From Streptomyces sp. NRRL F-4489 (lineage in GTDB: Bacteria > Actinomycetota > Actinomycetes > Streptomycetales > Streptomycetaceae), in NCBI RefSeq assembly GCF_001509485.1, contig NZ_LLZI01000135.1, positions 16,892 through 80,891 on the forward strand: a stretch of 64,000 nucleotides of DNA, written 5' to 3'. Every line of letters starts with the position of its first letter. Positions within the stretch are counted from its first letter, which is position 1. The notes beneath the pieces are model-generated. The model worked only from the letters and a program-made list of their open reading frames with translations. It was not told the origin of the DNA and did no database searches. Below, piece by piece: positions 1 to 8,694 of the stretch. Both the position numbers and the translations under genes were made by a program.

Positions 1-35
1 CCCGCACTCAGAGGCATTCGCCGGCGCACCTCAGG

Positions 36-59
36 GGCTGGCCGGCCTGACGGCCAGCC
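36..59. terminator. Hairpin, probable terminator of a gene left of the window
   Basis: A perfect 9-bp stem (ggctggccg / cggccagcc) with a 6-nt loop. No gene inside the window ends next to it on the plus strand, and the minus-strand gene ends at 342, so it most likely serves a gene outside the left edge or acts in both directions. The rest of 1-341 shows no convincing gene. Confidence 0.5.
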
Positions 60-341
60 GGCTGCCCCGCGTTCCCAGCCGACGTCACTGCCGTCACTTC
101 TCGTCAATATTCACGAGCCAATTGCTCACCAAGTGGCCCGGAACCCCTCGACGAACGCTGCCACCCAGAGATGAACGCAGCCAGGAACGAGCCACAGCCG
201 GAAGGCCGGCATCCATCGCGTCGAAGAAACAGTCGGCGGAGAGAGGACCAAGCGGTGGAGTCCGCGGTCTCATCACCGATGTGTGAGGGCACTCAGGGGT
301 GTTCACGAGTGGGGCTCGATGGCATGGATCGGTTCCCGTTT

Positions 342-1499
342 TCAGTCGTGGCGGTGATACGCCTTGTTGGCGATGCGCCAGCGGCCGTCGGTGAGGACCA
401 GCAGGAAGATGTCGGTGAACGTGTCCACGCCGTGCTGGAGCGTCATGGTGGCGGTCGCGACGGTGCCGTGGACGTCGATGGCGTCGATGCGGCGGGTGCG
501 GGACGGTTCGTCCGGGGCCGGCCGGCCCTGGAAGAGGGTGCAGTACTCGTCCAGGTGCCAGGAGACGAATGCGCCGTCGCGGATCCCTTCGATGTGGGCG
601 GTGGGAAGGAACGCGTCGCGGAAGTGGGTGGGGTCGCCGGTGGCGTGTCCGCGGATGTAGGCGCGGAGTGGTTCGAATACGGCGTCCTTTACGGCGGGGA
701 CCGTGGCGGCGATGGCGATATCGGCCTCGGGGGCGGCGGGAGTGTCGGCCAGGCCGGTCGCGCTGCGCAACGGGGTGTCCGACGCGGCGGCCGGCAATGC
801 CATGTCCTTGGCCAGCGCACCGATGGCGAATTCGGCCGTGGCAGCGGTTGGGGCGCCGAGGAGAAAGGGGCGCTTGCGGGTCACGAGGCCGCCGAGCCGG
901 CCGAGTTCGAGGATGTCCAGGGTCTGAGCACGGGGCAGGCCGAGGGCGTCGGCTTGCCGCAGTGAGTCGCGCAGCGCGAGGAGGGCTCCGGCGAGGCTGT
1001 TGTTGGCGATCAGCTTGAGCGCGGCGGCGGTGGAGGCGTCGTCCACGCGCCGGACGGTGCCCAGCGTTTCCAGAACCGGTCGGACTCGGTCGAGTGCGTT
1101 CTGGTCGGCGGCGGCGAGGATCCGCAGGGTGCCGGCGGCGGCCGCCGGCACCGAGCCGAGCAGGGGCGCGTGGACGTAGGACGGGCCGAGGTGCCGGGCC
1201 AGCCTCGTCGCTTCGGCGGGGGCGATGGTGCTGGTGTTGAGCACGATCGTGTCCGTGCGCAGTGAGCCACGGACGTCGCCGAGGACTTGTTCGCAGGCCG
1301 GGCCGTCGAACAGTGCCAGGAGTACGAGGTCTGCCTGGGCCACGGCCTCGTTCGGATCGTCGGTCGTCTTGACGGTGCCCGATGTGCGCCCTGAGCGGGT
1401 CCAGCCGACGACGTCCCAGTCCTGGGCGGCCAGTCGTGTCGCTATCGCGCCGCCCATGCGCCCCAGACCGAGGACGGCGATCGTGTGCGGTGTGGTCAT
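342..1499 (-). CDS. 6PGDH-like NAD(P)-dependent dehydrogenase/imine reductase fused to an NTF2-like domain
   Basis: A 385-residue protein with two parts. The N-terminal ~270 residues form a beta-hydroxyacid dehydrogenase/imine-reductase-like enzyme: an N-terminal Rossmann fold with VLGLGRMGGAIATRL near residue 10, then the all-helical C-terminal domain with the conserved LKLIANN stretch that holds the catalytic Lys/Asn pair in this family. Residues ~280-385 are a SnoaL/NTF2-like cone fold (FVSWHLDEYCTLFQG, then GRWRIANKAYH at the end). The family is usually ~290 residues long, so the extra ~100 residues make this a fusion. The start is the ATG at 1499 (MTTPHTIAVLG); the upstream 12-codon extension does not look like protein. 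It is transcribed divergently from the broken LysR gene at 1595, which probably once regulated it. Substrate is unknown. Confidence 0.8.
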   Translation of the reverse strand: MTTPHTIAVLGLGRMGGAIATRLAAQDWDVVGWTRSGRTSGTVKTTDDPNEAVAQADLVLLALFDGPACEQVLGDVRGSLRTDTIVLNTSTIAPAEATRLARHLGPSYVHAPLLGSVPAAAAGTLRILAAADQNALDRVRPVLETLGTVRRVDDASTAAALKLIANNSLAGALLALRDSLRQADALGLPRAQTLDILELGRLGGLVTRKRPFLLGAPTAATAEFAIGALAKDMALPAAASDTPLRSATGLADTPAAPEADIAIAATVPAVKDAVFEPLRAYIRGHATGDPTHFRDAFLPTAHIEGIRDGAFVSWHLDEYCTLFQGRPAPDEPSRTRRIDAIDVHGTVATATMTLQHGVDTFTDIFLLVLTDGRWRIANKAYHRHD

Positions 1500-1594
1500 G
1501 CGCGCCACAGTGGTGCACCTCAAGAGATGCGACAAGCGCAGATTTCACATGCCCGCCCTGCGGCGCCCGAATACCGGCTGGGCATACTGCCGCC

Positions 1595-2562
1595 ATGGAT
1601 CTGACTGTGTGGCGGGCTTTCGTGACCGTGTGCCGGGTCGGATCGCTGTCGGCGGCGGCAGCCGAACTGAATCACACGCAGTCGGCCGTCTCCCGGCAGA
1701 TCGCCGGGCTGGAGCGGCAGTTCGGCGTGCCGCTGGTGGAGCGCCATGCGCGTGGTGTGCGTCCGACGCCGGCCGGCGAGGTGTTCCGGCGCCATGCCCT
1801 GGCCACGCTCAACGAGGCCGACCGCGCCGTCCGCGCGGTACGAGACGTACGTGACGGGGGGGTGATCGGCCCCTGGCCATCGGAGCGACGCCGTCTCTCG
1901 CGGCGGGAATCGTTCCTGAGGCCGTCCGGGGCCTGCTGAAGCAGGCCGGACCGGTTCGGTGGAGCCTGCTCCCCGGTCTGAGCGCACAGCTGCACAGCCG
2001 CGTGGTCGCCGGCGATCTCGATATCGCCGTCGTCACCGACGCTCCGCCGGGGCTGGCCGACGCCCCGCAGGTCGAACGCCGGTTCCTCGGGCTGGACGAG
2101 ATGGTTGCTGTACTGCCCTCCGGCCATCCGCGGGCCGGGCGGGGGCCGGTGCGCATTGAGGCGCTGGCCGACGAGACCTGGGTCGAGGACAATGACGGCT
2201 CTGCGGCGCTGCTGCGCCAGCACGCCGCCCGCGCCGGAGTCAGTGCCCGCATCGACCTCACCGCGGCCGATCTGCCCGGCAAGCTGGCGCTGGTCGCTAC
2301 CGGTCACGCCATCGCACTGATCCCCGGAGCGCTGACGCGCGCGCTGAGGGCCGACGTCACCACGGTCAGCCTTGTGGATCCCCCTACCCGCGGCATCTAC
2401 ACGATCACACCGCGCCGCGACGCCCACCCCCGCGCAGCGACCCTGCTCGAACTGCTCGCCGCGGCCTTCGCATCGATCCGTCCAGCCCAGGCTCCTCACC
2501 GGTCTGGCGCGACGGACGACCACGCCGCTGCGCGGCTTCACGACGAGATCACGGAGCCGTGA
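1595..2562 (+). pseudogene. LysR-family regulator interrupted by a -1 frameshift
   Basis: From ATG 1595 the frame encodes a typical LysR winged helix (MDLTVWRAFVTVCRVGSLSA, then QSAVSRQIAGLERQFGVPL). After about 93 codons, at a run of four C (1870-1873), the LysR reading continues one frame over as PLAIGATPSLAAGIVPEAVR and runs through the substrate-binding domain (GDLDIAVVTDAPPGL, then LALVATGHAIALIPGALT) to the stop at 2562. One extra C in the C-run would restore a single ORF of ~322 codons, the normal LysR length. It is either a young pseudogene or a base-calling error in a homopolymer. It is divergent from the fused dehydrogenase, the usual arrangement for a LysR gene and its target. Confidence 0.8.
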
Positions 2563-2565
2563 GCC

Positions 2566-2593
2566 GGGATCGGCGGGTCGGGATCGGCGGGTC
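2566..2593. repeat. Two tandem copies of a 14-bp repeat
   Basis: gggatcggcgggtc occurs twice in direct tandem directly after the LysR stop codon. The following ~470 bp (2594-3060) holds no ORF I can assign; short coding-like stretches on both strands may be remnants. Confidence 0.6.
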
Positions 2594-3060
2594 GGGACGC
2601 CGCCCCAACACCCGGCTCACCGACGCCAATTACGCCGACACCGTGCCCCAGCAACCGGCGGTACCAGAGGAGGCTCCGGCTACAGGAATCGGACACCACC
2701 CCCGCCCGCCGGATGAAGCCACGCGAGAGGAACAATCCCACCACCTGAACGCAGCCGGCGCCGGAGCTCCGGGGCCGGCCGTGATGCCCTCAGCAGCCTG
2801 CGGCAGCCAGCCGACTCAGCTCCTACCGAAGACCGCTGCCATCCACCACCCCGAACAGGTCCCGAAAGCGACGAAGGTCCCGACCGTTGAAGGAGATCGG
2901 CGGGATCTCGTCAATCGCCCCTGAGGGAACTCAAGAGCAGTCGGGCTCGGATGCTCAGGTAGGTGGTCTCCTCCTGGTGCCGTGACCGCATGGGTTCGCC
3001 GGGTTGATCGTTGAGGCACCGGCTGGCGGGTCTCGCGGCTTACGGCTGTGGCACGATGCC

Positions 3061-3651
3061 GTGGTGATCTCCAACTCGGGCATACCAGCGGTCGTCCCCG
3101 CGGGCCGGATGGCCCAGGTGGAGCAGCCGGTGCTCGGCCTTCCAGGCGATGTGGAACTGCGCCCCTGGCGGCTGTCCGACGCCGACGTCTTGGTGGCCGC
3201 CGGCCAGGAGCCCGCAATCCGCCAGTGGAACCGCCTGCTGGTGGAGACCCCGGAAGACGCGCGCCGCAGGATCGCACGGATGCACGAGCGGTGGCAGGCC
3301 GAGGTGAGCGCGATCTGGGCCATCGCGCGACCGGGGCGCGAGGCCGTGGGACTGATCGGGTGGGGCGATATCGACCTCAGCGGCGGCAGCGCCGAAATCC
3401 TCTACTGGATCCTTCCCGCGGCGCGCGGTGGTGGCGTGGTGACCGAGGCCACGAAACGCGTCAGCGAGTGGGCCCTGAACGACCTTGGCCTGCATCGCCT
3501 GCGGCTGTGTCACTCGGTGGCCAACCCGGCGTCCTGCCGGGTGGCGGACAAGGCCGGGTTCTCCCTCGAAGGCACCATGCGCAGTGCGCTGCTGCACGCG
3601 GACGGGTGGCATGACGAGCACCTGCACGCCCTCGTCCAGGGCGACATCTGA
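3061..3651 (+). CDS. GNAT family N-acetyltransferase (RimJ/RimL-like)
   Basis: Acetyl-CoA-dependent N-acetyltransferase. The core begins at VELRPWRLSDADVLVAA. It includes the acetyl-CoA binding strand-loop region (YWILPAARGGGVVTEATKRV, a variant of the Q/RxxGxG/A loop) and the C-terminal LRLCHSVANPASCRVADKAG segment, where a neighbour-residue Asn/Ser packs on CoA, ending with the FSLEGTMR pattern typical of the RimJ/RimL branch. I prefer a GTG start at 3061; ATG 3109 (MAQVEQPVLG) is the alternative and gives the length closer to the domain itself. No neighbour suggests a substrate, which could be a protein N-terminus or a small amine. Confidence 0.8.
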   Translation: MVISNSGIPAVVPAGRMAQVEQPVLGLPGDVELRPWRLSDADVLVAAGQEPAIRQWNRLLVETPEDARRRIARMHERWQAEVSAIWAIARPGREAVGLIGWGDIDLSGGSAEILYWILPAARGGGVVTEATKRVSEWALNDLGLHRLRLCHSVANPASCRVADKAGFSLEGTMRSALLHADGWHDEHLHALVQGDI

Positions 3652-4307
3652 TCCGCGCCAGACGGTCAGACCGCTGCCGGGAGGGCGGCCGCCCCAGTGC
3701 GGCCGGGTGGGGCCGGTGCCCTTGCGGCGCCGGTTGACACCCCAAAGGTGGCGTCGCCGACCGAGTAGCAGCCATCCGCGTACTCGATCCGGTCATGAGT
3801 GCGCAGTGTGGTGGCGCGGGGCGGTTCGGCGTGTGATGCGCAATCGGCGCCTTGGGGGCGTCGTTCGGCGTCACGCTTGGTGAGGCGCGGATAGGTGCTC
3901 GGTCTTCTTGTGTAGTTCCTTGTCCCGGTCGTCGCGCTCGATCTGCACGGCGACGGCGAGTATGGCGAAAGAAACACGGTGTTCCTGCCGTTGGGACGTA
4001 GATGCCGGGTGACGAGTCCGAGTACGCGCCGGCAACCAGGCGGCTCGCGGTGAGTACCTCAGCGCGGGAGGTGAGGACGGCCGGGTTGTCGACATCTCCT
4101 TCGTCACTCAGAACTGGCAGCGGGCCGTGGTCGACCGGACGAGGCCGCCACCTGCGACGCTGCTTCCGTCCGCCGCCGACTGGCGACCAAGGTCAACGAT
4201 CGGCCCGGCGTGGGTCCGTCCCCGCCATGGACCGAACCATCAGGATCACCAGTTACACGAGGAACGGCCCACAGCATGTCGTTCCTCTCGGCGTGGAGGA
4301 GCTTTCC
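3652..4307. other. Intergenic region with possible gene remnants
   Basis: About 650 bp without a convincing intact gene. On the minus strand, roughly 3871-3980, the reading FAILAVAVQIERDDRDKELH has normal amino acid composition and may be the 3' end of a decayed gene of unknown family. The plus-strand stretch 4090-4200 shows a similar short coding-like reading. Neither is long enough to name. Confidence 0.3.
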
Positions 4308-5048
4308 ATGACTGCGGAACTGGACGGATCCACGGCTCTTGTCACCGGCGCCACCGCCGGCATCGGCCGGGCCATCGCCCTTCGCCTGGCAGCGTTGGGG
4401 GCCTCGGTCATCGTGCACGGACGGGACGAGCGGCGAGGCGCTGAGCTCGTCGATGAGATCGCTGCCGCAGGCGGGAGGGCCCGGTTCGTTGCCGCGGATC
4501 TGAGCAGCTCCGAAGATGTCCTGCGACTTGCCGCTGAAGCAGGCGAGGTGGACATTCTGATCAACAACGCCGGCATCTACCGGTTCGCCAGTACGCCGGA
4601 CACCACCGCCGAGATGTTCGACGCCCACATGGCCGTCAACTCACGCGCGCCGATGCTCCTGGTCGGTGCCCTCGCCCCGGGAATGGCTGCGCGCGGGCGT
4701 GGCGCCATCGTGAGTCTGAGCACAGCGGCGGCCACCACGCCGACGCGGAAAGCGGGCGCTTACGGGGCGTCCAAAGCCGCACTCGAACTCCTCACCCGAG
4801 TATGGGCTGACGAGTTCGGCGCCCAGGGCGTCCGCGTGAACGCCGTGGCCCCGGGCCCCGTCCATACCCCCGGGACGGAGGAGATGGGAGATGAAACCCT
4901 CCAGGTGATCGGGCGAACCACCGTACTGGGGCGAGTCGCAGACCCTGAAGAAATCGCGGAAGCGGTTCTGTTCCTTGCCTCCTCCCGCGCCAGCTACATC
5001 ACCGGCGCCGTGCTCGAGGCACGCGGCGGACAGCTCGCGATCGGCTGA
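4308..5048 (+). CDS. SDR family oxidoreductase
   Basis: A 246-residue classical short-chain dehydrogenase/reductase. Seen in order: the cofactor glycine motif TGATAGIG (residues ~13-20), an HGRDERR segment after strand 2 that favours NADP(H), NNAG at ~87, the catalytic Ser in IVSLSTAAA, YGASK with catalytic Tyr and Lys, and the NAVAPGPVHTPG loop. It ends in the FLASSRASYITGAVLEARGG pattern typical of the family. ATG 4308 is preceded by a good ribosome binding site (gtggagga at ~4291-4298). The gene stands alone and no partner hints at the substrate. Confidence 0.88.
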   Translation: MTAELDGSTALVTGATAGIGRAIALRLAALGASVIVHGRDERRGAELVDEIAAAGGRARFVAADLSSSEDVLRLAAEAGEVDILINNAGIYRFASTPDTTAEMFDAHMAVNSRAPMLLVGALAPGMAARGRGAIVSLSTAAATTPTRKAGAYGASKAALELLTRVWADEFGAQGVRVNAVAPGPVHTPGTEEMGDETLQVIGRTTVLGRVADPEEIAEAVLFLASSRASYITGAVLEARGGQLAIG

Positions 5049-5249
5049 CTCCGGGACTGGGCTGCGATGGGCATGCCAAGTCCCGCCCGACCCCCAACGC
5101 CCCTGCCACGGCACCGAGATGCGCGACTGGCGAGTACCCGGACCGCATCTCAGATGATTGAAGACGATAACTATCTCCATAGGGTGGGGTGGGGCTTGGG
5201 CCGCGAGGTGCCTGATCGCGGCTGCCTCGGCGGTGAAGGTCAAGGGGGG

Positions 5250-5560
5250 AGTGGTGTCGCACATCTTCCGGCACTGCTGCGCGGCGAAACCGCCTTGCAA
5301 GCGCTGCTCTCCCCCGACGGCACCATGGATACCGCGGACAGCGCGTACCGGGAGAACACCACCAGCCGCTATGTGAACGCCATGGCCGCGGCGGCCCTGC
5401 GCGAAGTGCTGGCCGGCCGGTCCGCGCGGACTCCGCTGCGGGTGCTGGAGGTGGGGGCCGGGGTCGGCCCTCTCGGTCACTCACACGGCCGCCCGTCGTG
5501 CGGAACAGCTCCACGCCCGATATCAGGAGCTGAACGGCATGACCGCCATGCCCCTGCCCG
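5250..5560 (+). pseudogene. Remnant of a SAM-dependent methyltransferase
   Basis: The reading from 5262 (LPALLRGETALQALLSPDG, then AYRENTTSRYVNAMAAAALR) runs into LRVLEVGAGVG, the SAM-binding motif I of a class I methyltransferase, and then collapses. This N-terminal layout resembles methyltransferases found in or beside PKS/NRPS systems. In another frame, 5477-5560, a second coding-like stretch (HTAARRAEQLHARYQELNG) follows and overlaps the end of the neighbouring pseudogene. I see no start codon with a ribosome binding site and most of the enzyme is missing. Confidence 0.6.
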
Positions 5561-5564
5561 GTGG

Positions 5565-6186
5565 TCAGTTGGCGAGCCAGTCGCGGTAGTGCGTGGGGGC
5601 GATGTGGGCGCCGTATGCGGCAGTGGTGAGGGCGTCCCCGGATGCGGTGGCGAAGGGGCCGGCGGTGTCGTCGGGGAGGATGGTGCGGCCGTCGTCTCGG
5701 GTGGCGAGGGTGATCCAGCAAGGTGGTGGGCAGCCGGACGGTGGCGCCCTCGGTGGTCCAGGACATGATCTCGTCGAGGTACTCGAAGAACTGGGTGGCG
5801 CGGACGATCGAATACGGGACCGGCCCGGTCGTGAACAGATCCTCCTGAAGGACCTTGGCCCGGTAGTAGCCGAGGTCGGGCACGCGGTCCACGCCGACGA
5901 TGGACAGCAGGACGGCGTGCCGGACGCCGGCCTGCTCGGCGGCGGGGAGGAGGTTGCCTGTCGCGGTCCGGAAGAAGTCAGCGGCGGCCTCGTCGGTGGT
6001 GGGCGACTGCGTTGCGTCGATGACGGTATCGGCGCCCGCCAGCGCCGGGACGAGCCCCTCGCCCGTGAGGAGGTTGACGCCGGTGGACCGTGCGTGCGGC
6101 AGGGCTTCGTGCCCCGCCTGGACGAGGGCCTTGACGATCTCGGAGCCGATCCGCCCGGTCCCGCCCATCACAGCGAATTTTTTCAT
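5565..6186 (-). pseudogene. NmrA-like NAD(P)-binding oxidoreductase with internal deletion and frameshift
   Basis: The 5' two thirds encode an atypical SDR (MKKFAVMGGTGRIGSEIVKA, STGVNLLTGEG, then PYSIVRATQFFEYLDEI). After VRLPTT near 5725 the frame breaks. In the shifted frame the true family C-terminus is still readable: TLATRDDGRTILPDDTAG, ending HYRDWLAN and stop at 5565-5567. The ~70-90 residues normally between these parts (the segment with the Dxx/ADDVA and LDEL regions in relatives) are missing, so one deletion removed them and shifted the frame. The 5' end is intact: ATG at 6186 with a strong ribosome binding site (ggaagg). It lies downstream of the NTF2-like gene on the same strand. 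Confidence 0.8.
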
Positions 6187-6286
6187 GTCATGCCTTCCGG
6201 AAGGAGGTGTCGGGGATTGCGAGGGTGTGAGGCGCGGGCCCCAGGGCGGACTTCATCGGTCCCGCGGGTCCGGGGCGGTCCGGGTA

Positions 6287-6793
6287 TCAGCCGAAGATGG
6301 CGGTGGGCTCACCGGTGAACCAGGTGTTGTCGATACGGAGCCGGCGGATGACCCAGCGGTCGCCGTCGCGGACGAGGTCGACGTCGTAGGGGTTCTTCAG
6401 CAGTGCGTGCTTGGCCGGGTCGGCGGTGAGCAGATGCTGCGCCTCCACCAGGGCGGTGAGACGGGCGGTGTCGCCGTCGATGGCGATCCGCGCGTTGGTG
6501 ACTTGGTGGGTGGTGTCCACCCGGCCGGTGAACATCCCCAGGATGGTGGTGACGATGGTGTCGCGCCCCGACATCAGCGGCGGCTCGGCGCCCCATTTCG
6601 CGGCGGCCGGGCGGAAGTCCAGTTCGGCGTCGGGGGCGAAGGCCGAAGCGAAGAGGTCCTTGTCCTTGAGGTCCTGGCCGAGAGCGAAGCGGTGGAGCGC
6701 GTCGGTGATCTCCGCGCGGTCCCTGAGTTCCGCGACCACCGCGGCGGTGTCGTGTGCGGGGGCGGTCAGGGCGCGGTCGCGGGTGACGTACAT
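6287..6793 (-). CDS. NTF2/SnoaL-like protein
   Basis: A 168-residue protein of the nuclear-transport-factor-2 superfamily, in the SnoaL_4-type branch related to ring-hydroxylating dioxygenase beta subunits and bile-acid dehydratase-like proteins. Seen: an N-terminal helix pair (EITDALHRFALGQDLKDKDL), the first strand FAPDAELDF, the THQVTNARIAIDGDTARLTA strand pair and the closing DRWVIRRLRID strand. Such proteins are small isomerases, dehydratases, hydrolases or simple binders; no catalytic role can be read here. It is divergent from the LysR gene at 6932 and upstream of the NmrA-like pseudogene, so the three may once have been one regulated unit. Confidence 0.75.
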   Translation of the reverse strand: MYVTRDRALTAPAHDTAAVVAELRDRAEITDALHRFALGQDLKDKDLFASAFAPDAELDFRPAAAKWGAEPPLMSGRDTIVTTILGMFTGRVDTTHQVTNARIAIDGDTARLTALVEAQHLLTADPAKHALLKNPYDVDLVRDGDRWVIRRLRIDNTWFTGEPTAIFG

Positions 6794-6931
6794 GATGTTC
6801 TCCTGTGCAGGTCAGGCGGTGTGCCGGATGGTCTTCTTCCGACGCCTTCGATCCTGCTGCGGGCCGGATGGGGCATCAACGCGTACCTGTGCAACGGTCG
6901 TGAAGCCCCGATTAACGATGGAGGCGTGGGC

Positions 6932-7837
6932 ATGTTGGAGCGGTACGAGCTGGAGGCGTTCCTGACGCTCGCCGAGGAACTGCACTTCGGCCGCACCGCC
7001 GAGCGGCTGCACGTCTCCACCGCCCGGATCAGCCAGACCATCGCCAAACTGGAGCGCCGCATCGGCGTCCCGCTGTTCCACCGCACCAGCCGCCGCGTGG
7101 AACTCTCGCCGGTCGGGCGGCAGCTGTACGACGAGACACGGCCCGCCTGGTCCCGGATCACGGCCGCGTTCGGGCGAGCGGTCGATGCCGGACGTGGCCT
7201 GACCGGCCTCCTGCGGGTCGCCTTCGACGGGCCGGCCGCGGGCCAGCTGCTGGTCGGGGCCGCGCAGGAATTCCGTACCCGGCACCCGGAGTGCGACGTG
7301 CGGATCCGTGAAGCGCGGCTGCCGGAAGTCCTCCCGTGGCTGCGCGGCGGTGAGGTGGACATCGCGCTGACCTGCCATCCGGTGCGGGAGGAGGGCATCG
7401 CCATGGGGCCGGTGCTGGTGCGGGAAGCCCGCATGCTCGCCGTACCGACAGCCCATCCCTTCGCCCGCCGCACCACCGTCTCCGTGGAAGACCTGGCCCG
7501 CGTCACCGTGCTCCAGATGCCCGAGACGCTGCCGGACTCGCTGCGCGACGATCGCGCGCCGCGCCGGACCCCCGCCGGGCGGCCCATCGCCCTCGGCCCG
7601 TCGGCCATGACGTTGACCGAGATGCTCACGCTCGTCGGCGCGGGAGAGGGCGTCGCCGTCGTCGGCGCCCACACCAGGCGCTACTTCGCCCGCCCCGATG
7701 TCGCCTATGTGCCTTTCGCGGATGCCGCACCCGTGGAATGGGGCCTGGTGTGGCTCACCGAAGGCGCCTCCGCCCGCGTTCGCGCCTTCAGCGACGCCGC
7801 ACTCGCCGTGGTGGGAGAGCCGGCGGCTGCTCCCTGA
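6932..7837 (+). CDS. LysR-family transcriptional regulator
   Basis: A 301-residue, full-length LysR regulator. The N-terminal winged helix is clear (LEAFLTLAEELHFGRTAERL, then STARISQTIAKLERRIGVPL), followed by the linker helix and a type-2 periplasmic-binding-like effector domain (LLRVAFDGPAAGQLL; GGEVDIALTCHP; LTLVGAGEGVAVVGAHTRRY). ATG 6932 is chosen because it starts two residues before the conserved RYELEAFL; longer in-frame extensions are antisense to other genes. It is divergent from the NTF2-like gene with a ~138-bp shared promoter region, where it probably binds. Confidence 0.9.
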   Translation: MLERYELEAFLTLAEELHFGRTAERLHVSTARISQTIAKLERRIGVPLFHRTSRRVELSPVGRQLYDETRPAWSRITAAFGRAVDAGRGLTGLLRVAFDGPAAGQLLVGAAQEFRTRHPECDVRIREARLPEVLPWLRGGEVDIALTCHPVREEGIAMGPVLVREARMLAVPTAHPFARRTTVSVEDLARVTVLQMPETLPDSLRDDRAPRRTPAGRPIALGPSAMTLTEMLTLVGAGEGVAVVGAHTRRYFARPDVAYVPFADAAPVEWGLVWLTEGASARVRAFSDAALAVVGEPAAAP

Positions 7838-7923
7838 GACTGCCGGCGGCATCGCCGAGCAGCAGGGGCGGGATCGGCGCCCTACGGCGGAGTTGTCACC
7901 ACCGACATCCGGTCACGTACGGA

Positions 7924-7961
7924 ATCATTCACCCCTGAAATCCCGGGAGTTGGTGAATGAT
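7924..7961. promoter_or_regulatory. Perfect 10-bp inverted repeat, candidate operator
   Basis: atcattcacc and ggtgaatgat are perfect inverted repeats separated by 18 bp, 27 bp upstream of the ATG at 7988. The arms are AT-richer than the surroundings. The spacing suits a dimeric or tetrameric repressor; a hairpin is also possible. It is not a close match to the Streptomyces Zur box as I know it. It sits ahead of the His/Cys-containing exported proteins and the PLP-enzyme/MFS pair. Confidence 0.6.
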
Positions 7962-7987
7962 CGCTGGAACGGGGTTAGCATCACCGC

Positions 7988-8455
7988 GTGATGACGGCCG
8001 CGGCACCTCGACGCATGAAGCCGGCCCGTGCCGCTGCGCGTCCGCTGCTCCGGCTGGCCCGGCTGCTGCCCCTGGTCGCGCTGCTGCTCGGCGTCGTCCT
8101 CGCGCACGGCGCATGCCCCGATGTCTTCCGGGATGACGCGGTGGCCGGTTCGGCAGCGACCGTTGCGGTGCCGCGCGCGGTGGCCCACGGCACCTCGGAC
8201 GTACCCGGCGGACCGCATGGCATGACGCCGGACGACCACTGCGGCGTTCACGGCCCGGCGCATCCGGGCGATCACTGTCTTCCCGCGCTGCCGCAGCCGG
8301 CACCGGCTCCGGCGGCGGCCGCCCCCTGCTCCGCACCGGCGGCCGGCGCGACCCCCGCTCCCGAACGGGCACCGGCCACACACGTCACCAAGGAGCCGGA
8401 GCACTCCGCGCTGTCGTCGCCGGTCGTCAGATCAGCCGCGGTGCGGCAGGTCTAG
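7988..8455 (+). CDS. Small exported His/Pro/Ala-rich protein, unknown function
   Basis: A 155-residue protein with a basic N-terminus and one hydrophobic segment (LARLLPLVALLLGVVLAHG, residues ~23-41), i.e. a signal peptide or membrane anchor. The rest is extracytoplasmic and low in complexity: His-containing clusters (GGPHGMTPDDHCGVHGPAHP, then GDHCLP) with a few Cys, then Ala/Pro-rich sequence. His and Cys spacing suggests possible metal binding, but no known domain is seen. The next gene (8695) encodes a protein of the same build. Both precede the PLP-enzyme/MFS operon on the same strand and follow the inverted repeat at 7924-7961. Confidence 0.55.
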   Translation: MMTAAAPRRMKPARAAARPLLRLARLLPLVALLLGVVLAHGACPDVFRDDAVAGSAATVAVPRAVAHGTSDVPGGPHGMTPDDHCGVHGPAHPGDHCLPALPQPAPAPAAAAPCSAPAAGATPAPERAPATHVTKEPEHSALSSPVVRSAAVRQV

Positions 8456-8694
8456 CAGCCGGCACCTCGCACCCGTCCGGCCGTCCGTCCGTCCACGCCC
8501 GTTCCTCATAGGTGAGGCGCACGGACCGCCGCCGGTGCGCGACGGGTGGCGGGCCCGGAACCACCGGCACGGTCCCGCCCCTCGCAACAGCGCTGTCGCC
8601 CCCTGCCCCCGCTCCCCCCTGTCCCCACTCCCCCCTGTCCGCCCGGGCCACACCGTCTGCCGCGGCCCGGAGAGGTCAGGCGTCCGGAGGACCC

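Noticed and set aside
94-1596. A 500-codon minus-strand ORF across the first gene
   Set aside because: Arg/Pro/His-rich without any motif; the overlapping frame carries a clear Rossmann fold and NTF2 domain.
2559-2924. A 121-codon plus-strand ORF after the LysR gene
   Set aside because: Begins within the tandem 14-bp repeats and has no recognisable motif; kept only as part of the intergenic note.
7924-7961. Reading the inverted repeat as a Zur box
   Set aside because: The arms (ATCATTCACC/GGTGAATGAT) and 18-bp spacing do not fit the Streptomyces Zur consensus as I remember it, so I report only an unassigned operator candidate.
8512-8694. Upstream extension of the small exported protein at 8695
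   Set aside because: The extra 61 codons are Pro/Ala/Arg-rich and a good ribosome binding site lies directly before GTG 8695.
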